From: Nectonema munidae
Taxonomy: Eukaryota > Nematomorpha > Nectonematoida > Nectonematidae
Assembly: GCA_030549495.1 (NCBI GenBank)
Contig: JAUIRK010000097.1
Location: 186,001 to 250,000 of the forward strand
Length of the DNA stretch: 64,000 nt
Direction of reading: 5' to 3'
Positions within the stretch are counted from its first letter, which is position 1. The number at the start of each line of letters is the position of its first letter. Below are positions 47,413 to 59,880 of the stretch, one piece after another. A program made the position numbers and the translations under genes. The notes under the pieces were generated by a model, which saw nothing but the letters and a program-made list of their open reading frames with translations, did not search any database and had not been told where the DNA came from.

Positions 47413-49206
47413 CTTAAATGCTTTGGATACACAAATGCTAATGGAAAGGATTACTTCTGAAGCGAGCTAATAATTTCTAAAATAGGAAAATGCAAAACAT
47501 TCTAAATGCTTTAAAAAATTAAGAATGCTTGAAGGCTTATGTGATACAATGTGTATAAATTGAGACTCCAATTTTAAAATTGTTGTATTCAGAATTGTTA
47601 GATTGAAACATAAATTAATAAATCTCTCTCTCTAGTGTGCAATCTTCGGATCTTGCTGAAACGCAACATAAAAAACGTTATCATTTTGGTCAAACGTTGT
47701 ATTTTTGTTAATCATAGAAGAAGGCTAACAATTAAATTTGAACAATGAACTTTTTATAACAGAAATACCCTGTAAAGGAAAAAAGCATAGTTTATGAGTA
47801 GAAAGTTTTTGGAAAAAAATTCAAACCAAATAGTTTTGAACAATTTGAATGCTTGGATAAAAATGTTATAGACAATAATTTGAAAACCTTTTTGAATACA
47901 ATGTAGGAAAGACACTAAACTAACAAATACAAACCAATAAAACATTTTAATAAATTATGTTGAAGAAAATAGATCAAACATTTTGAATTACAAGATAAAG
48001 CAGAAGCGTGCAAGATTCAGGACTTCTTTCAATGACCATCTAAAATCGACATTCATAAAAAAACCATGAAATATCACCGTACATGCCATCACATTTTCAA
48101 CATTAGTTATAGAAACGAATTAGTGAGTCGGTAGATCGATTTTTCCATAGAAATTTTATATAATCTGAAGTTGGAGATTTATAGAATAAGTGGAGTCGGA
48201 TTCGCAAAATATTTTAATAAGATACTTAATTTTACTTACATCGCTCAAACATTTTCTCCAATCTAGAATTACAGAAGTAAGATAAGCCAGGATAGATTGT
48301 GTTCGCACTGCTGATTAAATGTTCAAAAGTAAATGCAACAATTATTATACTAAAGAAAAGTGATTCTTGCGATACTCTAGGTATCACTAGATATTTACTT
48401 AAATATCGGATCATCTAGCATTTTTGTTTCCATGGAGCGCTTTATTCTTAAACATTTTTTACATACAGGCTGAATTTTTTTTATTTAAGAATAAAACCAT
48501 AGAATATATAATAATAGAACACTCACAATAGTTTAATTTTTTGTAATCAATGTTAAAATATATTCAAGCGAGATATTTGTTTTGGTTTTCCTTCAATTCA
48601 AAAACGTTTTGAAGTCTGATTGGCCTAAATCATTTTTCTCTGGAACAAAATGGGCCTTGGGTTGAAGGAAGCGTCCTTTAGAGTATAAAAATCTTTTATA
48701 ATAATAGTCCTCTTTCATCTAGAAAAAATGTATATTTGCCTCAATTAATGAGATTTGGAAAGAGAATAACACAAAAAAGTGATAAAAATAAACATAATAG
48801 ATGGATGCTTTATCTACTTCTTGATATGGTAAAATACAAAGACAAATTATACAAAAAGATGATAAATGCAAAAAATAACACTATCCAGTGTTCAGATCCA
48901 AAATTACAATTTGACCTTTTCAATAGAAAGTACAAAACTGTGTATGATAGGCGAAAAGGAATTACTATAGCAAATTTGTAAATGATGATAATCAATATAA
49001 CAATAGAATACTATGGAAGGATAGGAAATTAATTTTATCAGAAATAAAGAGAAAACAGATAAGATTTCAATTAAAAACGAAAATAAGTACATTTGTGATA
49101 TATATATATATATATATATAATATATATTTCTACCTGATGCGCTCAAGGCTTTCTTTAGTGAAAAAGCTGAATTTCGGATCAATAAAAATGTATACTATT
49201 TTAATC
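47413..49206. other. Rab3 upstream region, no gene seen
   Basis: AT-rich. A plus-strand frame at 48736-48981 (KYKDKLYKKMINAKN, DPKLQFDLFNRKYKTVYDRR) resembles the linker between endonuclease and RT of LINE ORF2 proteins, but is too short to be sure. A (TA)n tract lies at 49100-49123. Confidence 0.35.
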
Positions 49207-49941
49207 ATGGAAAATAACTGAAATTAACTCTAATTTTGTTTTTAATAAAACTGAATTACAAGCGCAAGATATCCTGGCTGATCCTTCTCGGAATATGTCA
49301 ATTCCAGAATTAGAAGCTTTCATAGCTATTTTATATGTACGAGGAGTAACTGGTTCGCGTGGATTAGATGTTCACTTACTTTGGTCTAAAACTTGGGGTT
49401 TGAACTTTTGCAAAGAAACAATGATTCGTTCTCGTTTTTGTGAAATACAAAGATTTTTACGTTTTGATATAAAAAAAACATTCGGTCTCTCCGCTTAGAA
49501 ACGGATAAATTTGCAGCAATTTCTGAAATATGGTATTGTTTTGTTTCAAATTGCCAAACAAATTTTGTTCATGAGTTTCTTTGCATCGACGAACAGCTAT
49601 TTCCAAGTAAAACAAGATGTCCTTTTACTCAGTTTATATCCTCTAAACGTGATAAATATGGACAAAAAATTTGGCTTCTTGTTGATGTTAAAACTAAATA
49701 TCTTTTGAACGGTTTTCCATATTTGGGGCGAGAAAAAAAATCGCCAAACACGTCAAATTTATACTTCTATAAAAAAATTAACATTTATTTCCATTATTTA
49801 AAGTTTTTATACATCTTAGATACATAAATAATACATAATTATACATATTATGTTCATGTGATACATAATTTTTATAAAAGGTCAATTTGACCCTAACAGG
49901 CGTTAAAGGGTAATCATTTTTCACGGGCGTTCTAGTGTTAA
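49207..49941 (+). mobile_element. piggyBac fragment with right terminus
   Basis: Transposase remains: MSIPELEAFIAILYVRGVTG (49295), LDVHLLWSKTWGLNFCKETM, RFCEIQRFLRFDIK, then in a second frame ETDKFAAISEIW, FVHEFLCIDEQLFPSKTRCP (first catalytic D), YGQKIWLLVDVKTKYLLNGF. One frameshift lies near 49475. The second half of the transposase is missing. The right end GGGCGTTCTAGTG is followed by TTAA (49938-49941), a piggyBac-like terminus; no matching left end was found. Confidence 0.75.
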
Positions 49942-50099
49942 AATACTAAATTATTTATTCTTTTTAATGTGAATTATTGGCAAAAATCGCAAATGACCCA
50001 ATATGGGTGCAATATGTTGCGCAAAACGATCCCCTCAGTGTCCACTTCTCGGTCCAAGTGGAACTACTTCGCCCGCGAACTCCAGTTTGAGAACCATTG

Positions 50100-52920
50100 A
50101 GCTAGAAGATAATGATGCCATCAGAATTAGAAACAAGATAATTTGACTTGATAAAATCAGTGCAGTTATGTTCGGATTAAGAGGTAAGTTGCCAGTATAA
50201 TGTCGCGTAATAATGGTGATGTGTTCATTGGACAAAAATTATATATAAAAAAAGTACATCCCCCTCCAAATTTTGAGAATGTGGGCATCTGATGTGAACC
50301 ATGTACAATCTAAGCTTGATTTTTTTTATTATTCCATTCTTAGTGTCGAAATGTTCATAGAAAGTTTATACATACTTACTTTCATTCAGTATTTATCGTA
50401 TTGTAGGGAGTCGCCTTAATAAGTTTATTGCAAAGGTGTTTACCTATCATTTTACTTTCATTATCATGGGGTTTGGGTATATATGATTTGAAAATGTATT
50501 ATTCAGGTTCTACAAGAAAATCGGCTAGACCAAAAGTAGTTTTTGTTAGCATTAAGTGAACTTGCGTTTTATTATCAAAAATTTTCTTGGTTCGTTTATT
50601 GATATGAATCTTATTTTTCTTATGATCGGTTTCTTCAAAAGCTATCAAGTTAACGAAAAGTTAAGACAAAATTATAAAGTAATTAAGTATCTTTACTTCC
50701 AATTATTACTATTATGAAATAATAGCTTCAAGAAAACAATCAAGACAAATAAAAAAGATTACTCTAGCAGCACGCATTCATATTTTCAAAAGAGAGATGA
50801 AAGCAAGGGCAAAATTATCAAAACAAAGCCACACCGAGAGTAATAAATTTATATTATAATATGAAATAAAATGCAATTATCGAATTCATTTTGAAGATGG
50901 TTTGATGCTGCTGCTGATGATAAAATAACGGTTTTGGAGCAGATGAGAAGAAAAATTTATATATAAAAAAAGGAGAAAAGAGAGATTATAAATGTGTACT
51001 TGCTTACTTACTAATGATGCTCTGGATGTCCCCTTCTTCAAGAATAAAAGAAATGTAGAGAGGAAAGTGAATTTGAATTTGAGAGAGAGAGAGAGAGAAA
51101 ATCGAATGCGCGCAAAAATAATGCAGCGAAAGGCGTAAAGAAGTAGCGTGCGACAAATGAAAAATATTAATCAGAATTTATTATTGAACTTATCGATTGG
51201 CAGTAGAGAGAGATGGGAGAAAAACTTTCAATAAAAATGCAGCACTACTGCTGCTATTGTGAACAGCGCGTGGTATGTAGTCGAAGTTAGTGTCATGTAT
51301 ATATATAAATAAACGAACAATGCATGATCTTCTTCATGCGAAGGAACAAAATCAGCGTGTTAGTAGTGGAGAGAGTCGCAGATGATACATGTAGATAGAA
51401 AGTATTGTATGCAAAATGAATAATCTCCTGTTTACATAATGCTCAACTGATGAGCTTCAATCGAGCGCCTTTTGTCTCCCCCTCCTTCCCTTCAAACCCA
51501 CTATTGTGATAGGCATTTTCGTATACAAATAACATCAACAATACGTGATAAGATAATACGAAATAAGCTATTCCCCAAACATTTTTTAGTTCGTTCAATT
51601 TGGTCCCGTCCTTTTTTACTTATGCTTCAGACTTTTTTACTTAACCCTATTAGTGATATTAACATATTAATTTACAGTATTTTTGAGTAGATTTTGACCG
51701 TGAAAAAGAATATCCTCTTTTGCAAATAGAAAATCTTTAGACCTATATGACCTATCAGCTAAGATTACAATTATCATTTCATTAAGATGGGTAGGAAATC
51801 TGAAAATTTTGAATAGGTCAGATACTCAGATATCAAAGCTGTCACAGATGCCAATATGTGAAGATTTAGTCCTTATAGAGATAATTTCTCCATATTTTTC
51901 CTTTTGCGTGAACGAGAGTCTTTTAGATAAAGAAGGTGGACAATTTTTTGTATTTGAACAATGAACATCACGAATGATTTCATCAAAAAAAACTCAAAAA
52001 TATTCAGGTTGAATATCCTATTCATATCACCTGCTAATAAAATATACGATACTGATAAAAAAATTCAAAGATCATCAAGAAGATTCTTTAATCAGAATGC
52101 TTTAAGAGCGGGTAAAATCTGTTCAAAATAAATCCTCAAAAAAGTTTTTTTGAACACAGATCGCAGAAAATAAATAAATGATGAAAGAAGAGCTACGAAG
52201 AAAGGATCATCATAGAATGAATAGCAAAATTATATATGTATAAGGCACATCCTCAAAATTATTGGCAAGGGGTGAATTTTTTTGCAATTTTCAAAATTAC
52301 TGGTCTAGAAATACCACGGGAGACCAAATTATCAAGCAATCCTTTAACATTGATATAAGTTGTAAATCTGATGATGAAGTTGACCCATAAATTAAAGGAA
52401 AATTAAAATAAAATTCAAAAAGTAATATAATTTATTGGGCACAAGATTTAAAAGGGTGAATTTTCGCCGACACTCGGCTTTTTCAAACCACTATAATAAT
52501 GAGTAGGGTAGAAGTTGAAAACTGGAAGGATTAGCGAAGAAGATCATGTGTTTAAAATTCATATGGTGTGCTGTGTAACATATAAATCGTTGCAGAGTGT
52601 GTGTATATGTATAGGATAGAAAGAGGGTGAAGACTCTCATGAGATGTGTAATTGTAGAGCCTTATGGGAAGGAGATGGAGACACTTACTCGCCTCTTACA
52701 AGAGAGATGTAGTCGAACAATAGAATTATTCTAATCCGATTCTATACGGCATAAATAATAAATGAAGAATGTGTGTGTGTGTGAAAACTGAAATCAATAC
52801 TATAACATAAAATTTTTTAAAACCAAGTTGAAGTAAAAGTTACATTGAAATGGATCACCATTATGAGGATTCAACCCGTTTGCATGTTATTGAATTGCGT
52901 GTTAAGGATCGGCTTGTTTC
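50100..52920. other. intergenic; candidate Rab3 5' untranslated exon/promoter near 51012-51450
   Basis: A hAT-like end (CAGTTTGAGAACCATTG, to 50099) closes the region before. Around 51012-51450 the DNA is less AT-rich, with GA runs and GCGCGC/GTGCG islands; on the minus strand GTAAGT at 51011-51006 is a good 5' splice site and TATATATA lies near 51300. This could be the first, non-coding exon and promoter of Rab3. No transcript evidence. The rest shows only short frames and a small (GT)n at 52772. Confidence 0.25.
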
Positions 52921-54185
52921 TTTAATATATAAATAACAATTTAACTTCCAAGTGATTAAAGTTAAATTGTATTGATTTGTGGTATTTAACAAAATGAAAG
53001 CCTAAAGGTGATTTGATATTCTCCTTTTTCATATCACCGATGTGTTCTCTGATACGGAAAATTAGAGGTCTACTTGTTTCCCCTACATAACAATTGTTAC
53101 ATAAGTTACATTTAATATTGTAGGTGCAATTTTTTGTTGAACATACCTTATCTTGCATAATCTCACATTTAGAGTCACATCTATGGTTTCTATAATCTTG
53201 TTTCTTACTTTTCAATATCTTTGAAAGAGAAGAACCTTGTGAATTAATAATATTAACATCAATATTTTGTTTTTTAAACTCTGCTCTTATAATTCTGTTC
53301 ACTTTGTCTGAAATAAAAGGAATTTTTATTCTAGGAATCTTATTATAGTCTTTGGTAAAAAGGTATCTTATATATTCTATGGGTTCTTTCACGTTGTTCG
53401 CATTATGTTTGCCAATAGTGTCAACAATAAAAGAGTGAGGGTAATCATTATTTTTAAACTTATTATATATATACGCAACTTCTTCTTTTTTGTTATAGGA
53501 AATTCTATCCGCCCTATTCAGCTCCATTTTTATAAGTGATGTTTTAGTCTTGATTGGATGTGCTGACCTGAAGTTAATGCAAATATTTTTGTCTGTTGTT
53601 TTTCGGAAAACATCAGTTCTGACATTGTTACTGTTAGATATAGAAAAAAGAACATCAAGAAAAGAAATATTGTTATTATTAGAAGCTTCAAAAGTGTATT
53701 GGATGTTTTTGTCCACACTATTCAGGTATTCCAAAAAATTACTCACATTGTACTCTTTTCTGAAAAAAGTTATACAGTCATCTACATATCTGTACCATAA
53801 TGGATAGTCAAGATAAGCGTAAATAGAAGAGCTCTCAAAATGGTTTAAATAGAGTGAAGCTATTGTAGGAGATAATCTACCTCCCATAGGGAGACCTTTT
53901 CTTTGATGTTAGAAATTATTATCATAAAAAACGATATTATTGAGTAATGTAACTTCTAGGATTTCTCTAAAAACAAATTGTCTCTATGCCCAAATTGTCT
54001 ATTTCTTCAATATATTTCACGTATGTTCCACAAGTTATATCAATTGCGTCCTGTATTGGAATGGAACCATATAAATTTATGATATCAAAGCTTACCATGT
54101 TGTAATCACAACAATTGCTTGGAGACTCTTTCTTATTACCTCTACATTATTCTCAACATGACTCATAACAAAACTATGTAACATA
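52921..54185 (-). mobile_element. Penelope-like element: reverse transcriptase and GIY-YIG endonuclease
   Basis: The 321-codon minus-strand frame 53887-52922 begins MGGRLSPTIASLYLN (RT motif B), continues WYRYVDDCITFF (YVDD active site) and ends in the GIY-YIG domain: CTYNIKCNLCNNCYVGETSR and FRIREHIG, preceded by the cysteine pair region CDSKCEIMQDKVC. Upstream, around 54110-53950, another frame reads NMVSFDIINLYGSIPIQDAI, RT motif A. A stop sits just before the HQRKGLPMGG junction and there are frameshifts near 54130 and 53960. The N-terminal part is missing. Penelope elements use the GIY-YIG nuclease to insert. Confidence 0.85.
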
Positions 54186-54189
54186 AGAT

Positions 54190-54428
54190 AACTTTTTTTT
54201 GAATGGTACACCTACGTGCAATGCTGGTTTTAGTAAAATCATTTTTAGGACCCTCTCAAGGATTCCTCTTTTTTCCTTCTATACATGCATATTCCATACT
54301 AGTGATTATAGTCTCATGAAGTTTTTTTATTATATATTATTAACTTTTTGTAGAATTTTTTTCTGTAGCCCCCTTAAAATTTTTTGTGGCTCCTCAGGGG
54401 GCCATATGGCCCACGTTGAGAAACCCTG
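54190..54428. repeat. hAT-like terminal fragment
   Basis: The right end reads GGGCCATATGGCCCACGTTG then AGAAACCCTG, reversed CAGGGTTTCTCAACGTGGGC, a well-known hAT terminus style. The left end is not resolved; it may be solo or abut the Penelope element. Confidence 0.5.
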
Positions 54429-54480
54429 GGCTAAACTATGTTGATTTTTCTGAGAAATGTAATGTGATGGTAGGCAGAAT

Positions 54481-54560
54481 CAGGGGCGCACATCCGGGGG
54501 GGGCGACAGCCCCCCCCCCCTCCAATGTGTTTTCAGGGGGGCGAAAATGACGTTCGCCCG
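54481..54560. repeat. G/C-run terminus, copy 1
   Basis: CAGGGGCGCACATCC followed by runs of G and C; matches 63309-63350 (AGGGGCGTACATCC, GGGGCAACGCCCC). Looks like one end of a hAT-type element. Confidence 0.5.
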
Positions 54561-54981
54561 CCCAATAATTTTCTATAAGTAAGAGTTGCTGCTTGTTTAT
54601 AAAACATGTATGATGATCATGATATATATGTATGAAGAATGGAGACTTTCGAATCAATCAAACATCACATGCCAAGCTGATCTGAAATTCCTATCGAACA
54701 TATTTTACAGGCGATGCGTGAGAGCTATATAATAATAATCCATTGCTTCAATAGGCACACAATAAGTCAGCAATGTTTATCACAGTGTCTCCTCTTTATA
54801 GTATTTTTGGGCAAACACATGTTGATGATCCACTAGATTTTCTCATCTTCTGTCACAGTGATTCTATTTCTCTTTCTGTCTCCTCTGTTTTTCTCTTCCG
54901 CTTTCTCTGCTAAAACTCAATCATTCACTCAAGCTCTCTTCTCTTGTTAAGCTGTCCTATCTCATTCAGCTCTCTTCTCTC

Positions 54982-55187
54982 CAGTGACGTAGCTAGGCTG
55001 GGGCATGAGGGGCCGTGCCCACACTCCTATGTACAACATGGTGCCCCATGCAACTTATGCGATATCAGTTTTTGAAAATTTCTACAATGAAAGGATTAAG
55101 AAAGTATACAAAATGTTGCTCACGTTTTTTGTTTTTAAATTGTACCCCCCCCCCCCCCCCATTAACTTTTTTCTGATTACACCACTG
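54982..55187. mobile_element. hAT-type MITE with 8 bp target duplication
   Basis: 206 bp, starting CAGTGACGTAGCTAG and ending TGATTACACCACTG. Flanks CTTCTCTC (54974-54981) and CTTCTATC (55188-55195) match 7 of 8. Contains a 16 bp C run (55145-55160). Confidence 0.8.
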
Positions 55188-55195
55188 CTTCTATC

Positions 55196-57010
55196 TAATT
55201 TGCATTTAGAGTTAAATTAAAATAGTTTCCAATTGTTACAATTTTTTATCAATGAATATTGTTAGACTCGCGCTTAGAATTTTTTTCAACAAAGGTCATT
55301 TAATGTTTATCACTACGTTTGCTACATTTTGTAACATTTGAAAACTTTTATTTTTTCGAGTCAAGAATTTTTTTTAATAGCTATTTAGGAATGAATATTT
55401 TGACTAGCTATTCGGGTTAAAAGCAAGAATACTGTATTTTCTTAATATTTGAGCAGAGATATCTTCTATAATGTTCGATTGTTAAATTTTATAAGTAACA
55501 CTGTACATAATCAAATACCTTTTTTAAAGAAAATTTGTTGATTATTATAGTAAAAATATAATATCGAAACAAAACGTTTCAGTTGTTAAAAATGTACTTG
55601 ATCTATTATTTATGACAGCTGTCAGAATTTTATTTGTAGACAAATATTCAAAAAAACGCAATGGTTTTCTTTTCTCGTATACTTTGATTTATGTTAGTTT
55701 GGTACTCGGACATTTCGCCCCATTATTTTCATAAGACAGTTCGTCCCATAGACAATTCGTCCCATTAAGACATTTTGTTTCATGGACAATTCGCCCCGTT
55801 ATTTTCATAAGATATTTTGTCTCATGGACAATTCTAAAAAATTAAGAGATAAAATGATTAATTTGAAATAATTTAATAGAGATAAAATAAACAAGAATAT
55901 AAAATTTTTTAATAATTTTACACATTTAATAAGCAAAGATGGATGAAACAAATAGCCTATGAGACAATTTGTCCAGTTAGATTAAATAATTTTTTAATTA
56001 AAAGGGCTAGCTACTTAAATGTTGGCTTTTGCTGTTTATAAAAATTTGAAAATATCAAATAAACTCTAAATCTTTATACCTCCTATTATTTTGAAATTAT
56101 TCTGAGAACAGACGGTTCCATTTTAAAATAGTGAAAACTGCTTTATTAGTTTGTCTCCTTTCTCTCTTGTGTTAATTATGTAGCAAATTTTTCAATTTTG
56201 AGTATTTTTGGACCTATGCATACATTGAAACTTGTCTAACTGGACATTTGCTTATAATAAATGAGTAGCCCTGCTATAGGGGATACATCAAATTAGTTTT
56301 CAAAAAACTTAAGTTATGCTGTAAAAATTTTTTAGTTTTTGTTGAAAAATCATTGCAAAATGTTAACAGTTATTTTACTTTTGTAGATTTTTGTAGCTTG
56401 CATCAATTTAGCTTTTAAACTATTTTTGAATGATGCTGAGAAAAATAAAGTAATGCAATTTTAATTTGTTTGCACAATTTTATCTTTATTTAATACCCTT
56501 TTTTGAGAGTTTAACTAACTTAAACTTATTCTTATACAAATGAAAAAATTCTAATATCAAGTTTTCTAACTTTAGAAAAAAAATTTTACCAATAAATTTA
56601 CATTTTTGATAAAAATTACCTCAGAAAAGTTATGTAATTTGGATGTGTTTTTTTATTTATTTTTCTCAATAAAACATTTTTTGATTTTTTAGGAAGAAGA
56701 AATGTTCATAGTAAAAACAAAAATAACTTTGCAGAATCAACGATACATCACAAGAAATTTGATTTATATCATAATGATTTACTTAGTTATTGAATTTCAT
56801 TATAGTTACAAGCTTCTTTCAAATTTTTGTCTTTCACGAATGAGCAAAAATATTGCTCAAAAGATCGACTATGAAAATAAACACCTAGTTTTTTTAGCAA
56901 GCCCTTTGATGAATTTTTGAAATTCCGTGAAGAGATTTAACTGCAGGATGAAAGAAAGCAGTGTGTTATCTTGTAACGGATTAGTAGAGTTAATATTGAA
57001 AGCTTGGGGT
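55196..57010. other. AT-rich stretch with one tandem repeat
   Basis: No gene recognised; the frame at 56702-56920 is low-complexity. Apart from the tandem repeat at 55708-55834 I see no structure. Confidence 0.4.
55708..55834. repeat. tandem repeat built on GACAATTCGTCCCAT-like motifs
   Basis: Two 76 bp-spaced units (55708 and 55784) share GGACAWTTCGCCCCRTTATT and TTTCATAAGA. Inside them the short motif GACA.TT.GTCCCAT recurs about six times. Confidence 0.75.
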
Positions 57011-57271
57011 TTATAATATATATTAGACTTGTGTCTTCTGAGTAGATTTTCGATATTACTTTTCTTGTTTTAAAGTTAAGTCTTAGAATGAAAATGTAAA
57101 ATCTATTTTTTTTCCATTAACATCCACTTCTTTGTTATAATAATGCAAATTTAAGCTAGAATTGATCAGAGGCAGTAATGTAGTCAGTCATTTGAATAAG
57201 AGCCCATGCATTTTTGGGCGAGAGAAATATTTTTTATAGAACATAGCTATAAAAGAACTCTATAATTTAAA
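57011..57271 (+). repeat. 260 bp direct repeat, left copy
   Basis: Almost identical (about 95% by eye) to 63388-63650 from TTATAATATATATTAGACTT to ACTCTATAATTTAAA. The copies bracket the LINE at 58.7-63 kb, 6.4 kb apart. Confidence 0.9.
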
Positions 57272-58694
57272 TAATTATATATATATTTATTCAATATATT
57301 CAAAAATAGAAATTGGAATTAATTTAATTTAAAATATAATTTGGATTTCAGATTTTTAGATGAGCTAACCGGGCAAATAGAGTAAAAAAAAAGGATATTT
57401 GCATCAAAAAATAGATAATCAATTATATTTGAAATAGGATTTTCAAATTATAAAATAGATGAATAAAAGGTTGACATTTTTTCTATCCCGAAAAATTTCG
57501 TTTATGATCCACCTGTAAAACCAGAACATGTTAGCTCTAGAATATTTAAAAATGTTTAAAAAAGTAGATTCTAAAATAAAATTATTTACATCATGTCATA
57601 CATATTACATTTAACTTGAAAAATAAATAAAAATAATTAAAAAATTTGAAAAACAAATAAAATAGTTAGTAATTTTAGTAATCTATATCCATAATCCTTT
57701 TCAGGTTGAAAACATTTCCTACCAGTAATTTCTTTACCAGTTTGGACGTTTCTGAAAAATATATTATCTATTTAATTAGTGTGTTGAGGCACTTTTAGTT
57801 TTTTGTGTTTCTTAGATTGCAGAGTGCGCAAAGTCTAAATCAAAGTTAATTTAAGAGTGCAATGATGGGGGCGCTCCAAAGGTTACATACTTTTGGATTG
57901 AAATAGTTGGTATTAATGGGATGGATGTAGTTGATAAGATGCAGCCAGTCTCTTGATATTCAGTTGAAAATTGGTAAGTTTTAGTTTCAGATCACCACAA
58001 TTTTTCATATTAAGTCTGTTTCTTTTTTTGATAAAAGTGCAATTATGTGGTTAAGGCCAGCTTCAACCATATACGAAGTTGGGAATATAAGAAGGAAAGG
58101 TTTAGCTGCTTTTTTGAGCTTGGGGTACTTAGTAGCAGTATTAACATTTCTCCAATATTCATTAAGGTTTTTACCTTTAGACAATGCTCAAGCTTCGAAA
58201 TCTATACACATTTCAATAAGTATCTTCTAATTGATTCATGACTATATTTATCTATTTTTATATCAAATTCATTAACAAGCTATTCAGAAATATGCCTATT
58301 CTTCAAATCCTCGAAGAAAAGAGAAGTCTGAGTGTCGTCAGATTCTTTTACAATTCGCAAGTTCGAAAAGTATTTGAAGTCTTTACTCGCCAGTGAATAT
58401 TTAAGTAGCTTCATTTTTGCTTTAAAGCCATTATGATTATTCGATCTTGAATAATTATAACACCCTTTTCTTATAAACGCATCTGTTTAAGGTTCGTATT
58501 AATGATTATGCTTTTGCATTATTTTTTTGCATTAACAAAAATTGAGAATTAAATATCTGGATGTTCTAATTTCTAAAATGGTGGATAAAACTAATTGTTG
58601 AATAGTAAAATTTTTTTTCTGTTTGTCAATTATTTATTTTCTATTAAATTGAAATTCGAGATCTATAATATTCTCTTTCATTCCACTTGCTACC
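57272..58694. other. no gene recognised
   Basis: AT-rich. Around 57915-57960 the plus strand reads GINGMDVVDKMQ, vaguely like the third-aspartate region of piggyBac transposases, and a frame at 58045-58241 follows; too weak to call. Confidence 0.3.
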
Positions 58695-58712
58695 TTGTGT
58701 TTTATTTTTCTT

Positions 58713-59741
58713 ATGGAAAGTGACACTTCATGGAAATGCGAAGATTGCTTAAAATCCTCCGAAGAGTTAGTTAAATGCGATTCCTGCTGGAGATGGGTTT
58801 GTTTTACATGTCAAAATTTTAATAACTCCTTATTTAAAGTATTAGATAAGTATAACAAACAAGGGATTAAATGGCATTGTCAAACATGTGATGCTGATAA
58901 TCCTTCTCCTATAAGTATGATGATAATTTTTACTGCCCTGAAAGACAAAGTTGAAGAACAAAATAAAGTGATCCAAAAACAAATTGAAGAACAGAATAAT
59001 GTAACTTTAAATCTAAAAGAGAAAATTGAGGAGCAGAATAAATAATTCAATTACTGAAAAATAGCTTGGATATTAATCCTAAAAAAGTTTCCGATTCAAG
59101 AAGTTCTACTCAAACTTACGCTGAAGTGGCAAAAATTCCCAAAAGGAATAATATAAATACTCTATACATCAAATCAGATCAATTAAATTTAGAACAAGTT
59201 ACGCAAAAAACTGCTAGACTTCTTGGCAATGTTAAAGTGTTGTCCAATAAACCTACTAAAAAAACCATCAGACTTCGCTTTCCTAACAACGAAAATTTGG
59301 TTAAAGCAGAAAGCTTGCTGTCTAAGGAAAAAGATTTGAAAGCAGTGAAAACAAAAGTCTTGTTACCAAAAATTTCTTTTGTTATTTCCAAAGATATTTT
59401 GAATGAATCCATAATAAATTTGATTCAAGAAAAAAATGAAAAGATCAAAGAATTTGTAGAACAAGACAAAACGTTCAAGTTTCTTTTCTCAAAAGATTTG
59501 AACAGCAATTTAAAAATTGTAGTTTTGAAAGTTTCAGCTGAAATATTTTCTTACATTAAAAAAAATGATTTTTCATTTTTCTTTATGATGCAAGTATTGA
59601 AATGCAGACTTTTTTTTCGCATATTCAATGTGGGAACTGCCTTTTCTTTGAACATACTTCCTCTAAATGTGAAAAGAAATGCGTCTGTAAGTTTTGTTCA
59701 TTAGAACACAAATCTCTAGTATGTCCTAATAAAAATGATTA
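58713..59741 (+). pseudogene. LINE ORF1: PHD finger, coiled coil, zinc knuckles
   Basis: From ATG 58713 the N-terminus WKCEDCLKSSEELVKCDSCW ... FTCQNF ... WHCQTCD has the Cys/His spacing of a PHD finger. A Glu/Gln/Lys-rich repeat (EEQNKVIQKQIEEQNN) forms a coiled coil. After a one-base frameshift near 59040 comes a nucleic-acid-binding middle (TIRLRFPNNENLVKAESLLS), and after another near 59580 zinc knuckles (CGNCLFFEHTSSKC, CKFCSLEHKSLVCP) to a stop at 59739-59741. ORF1 proteins package element RNA. Confidence 0.72.
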
Positions 59742-59880
59742 AAATAGATAAAAATGGCAAAGACTCTTTGAACCATTCTGCAATGAGTTACTCCTGTCCT
59801 TATGTTATGAAGGAATTGGATTATGTTAAAAGAATCACAGAATGTAATGACTGACGACGGTAAAAATTTTAGTATCTATA

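Noticed and set aside
57915-58241. piggyBac C-terminal fragment
   Set aside because: Only GMDVVDKMQ-like similarity over about 12 residues; too weak.
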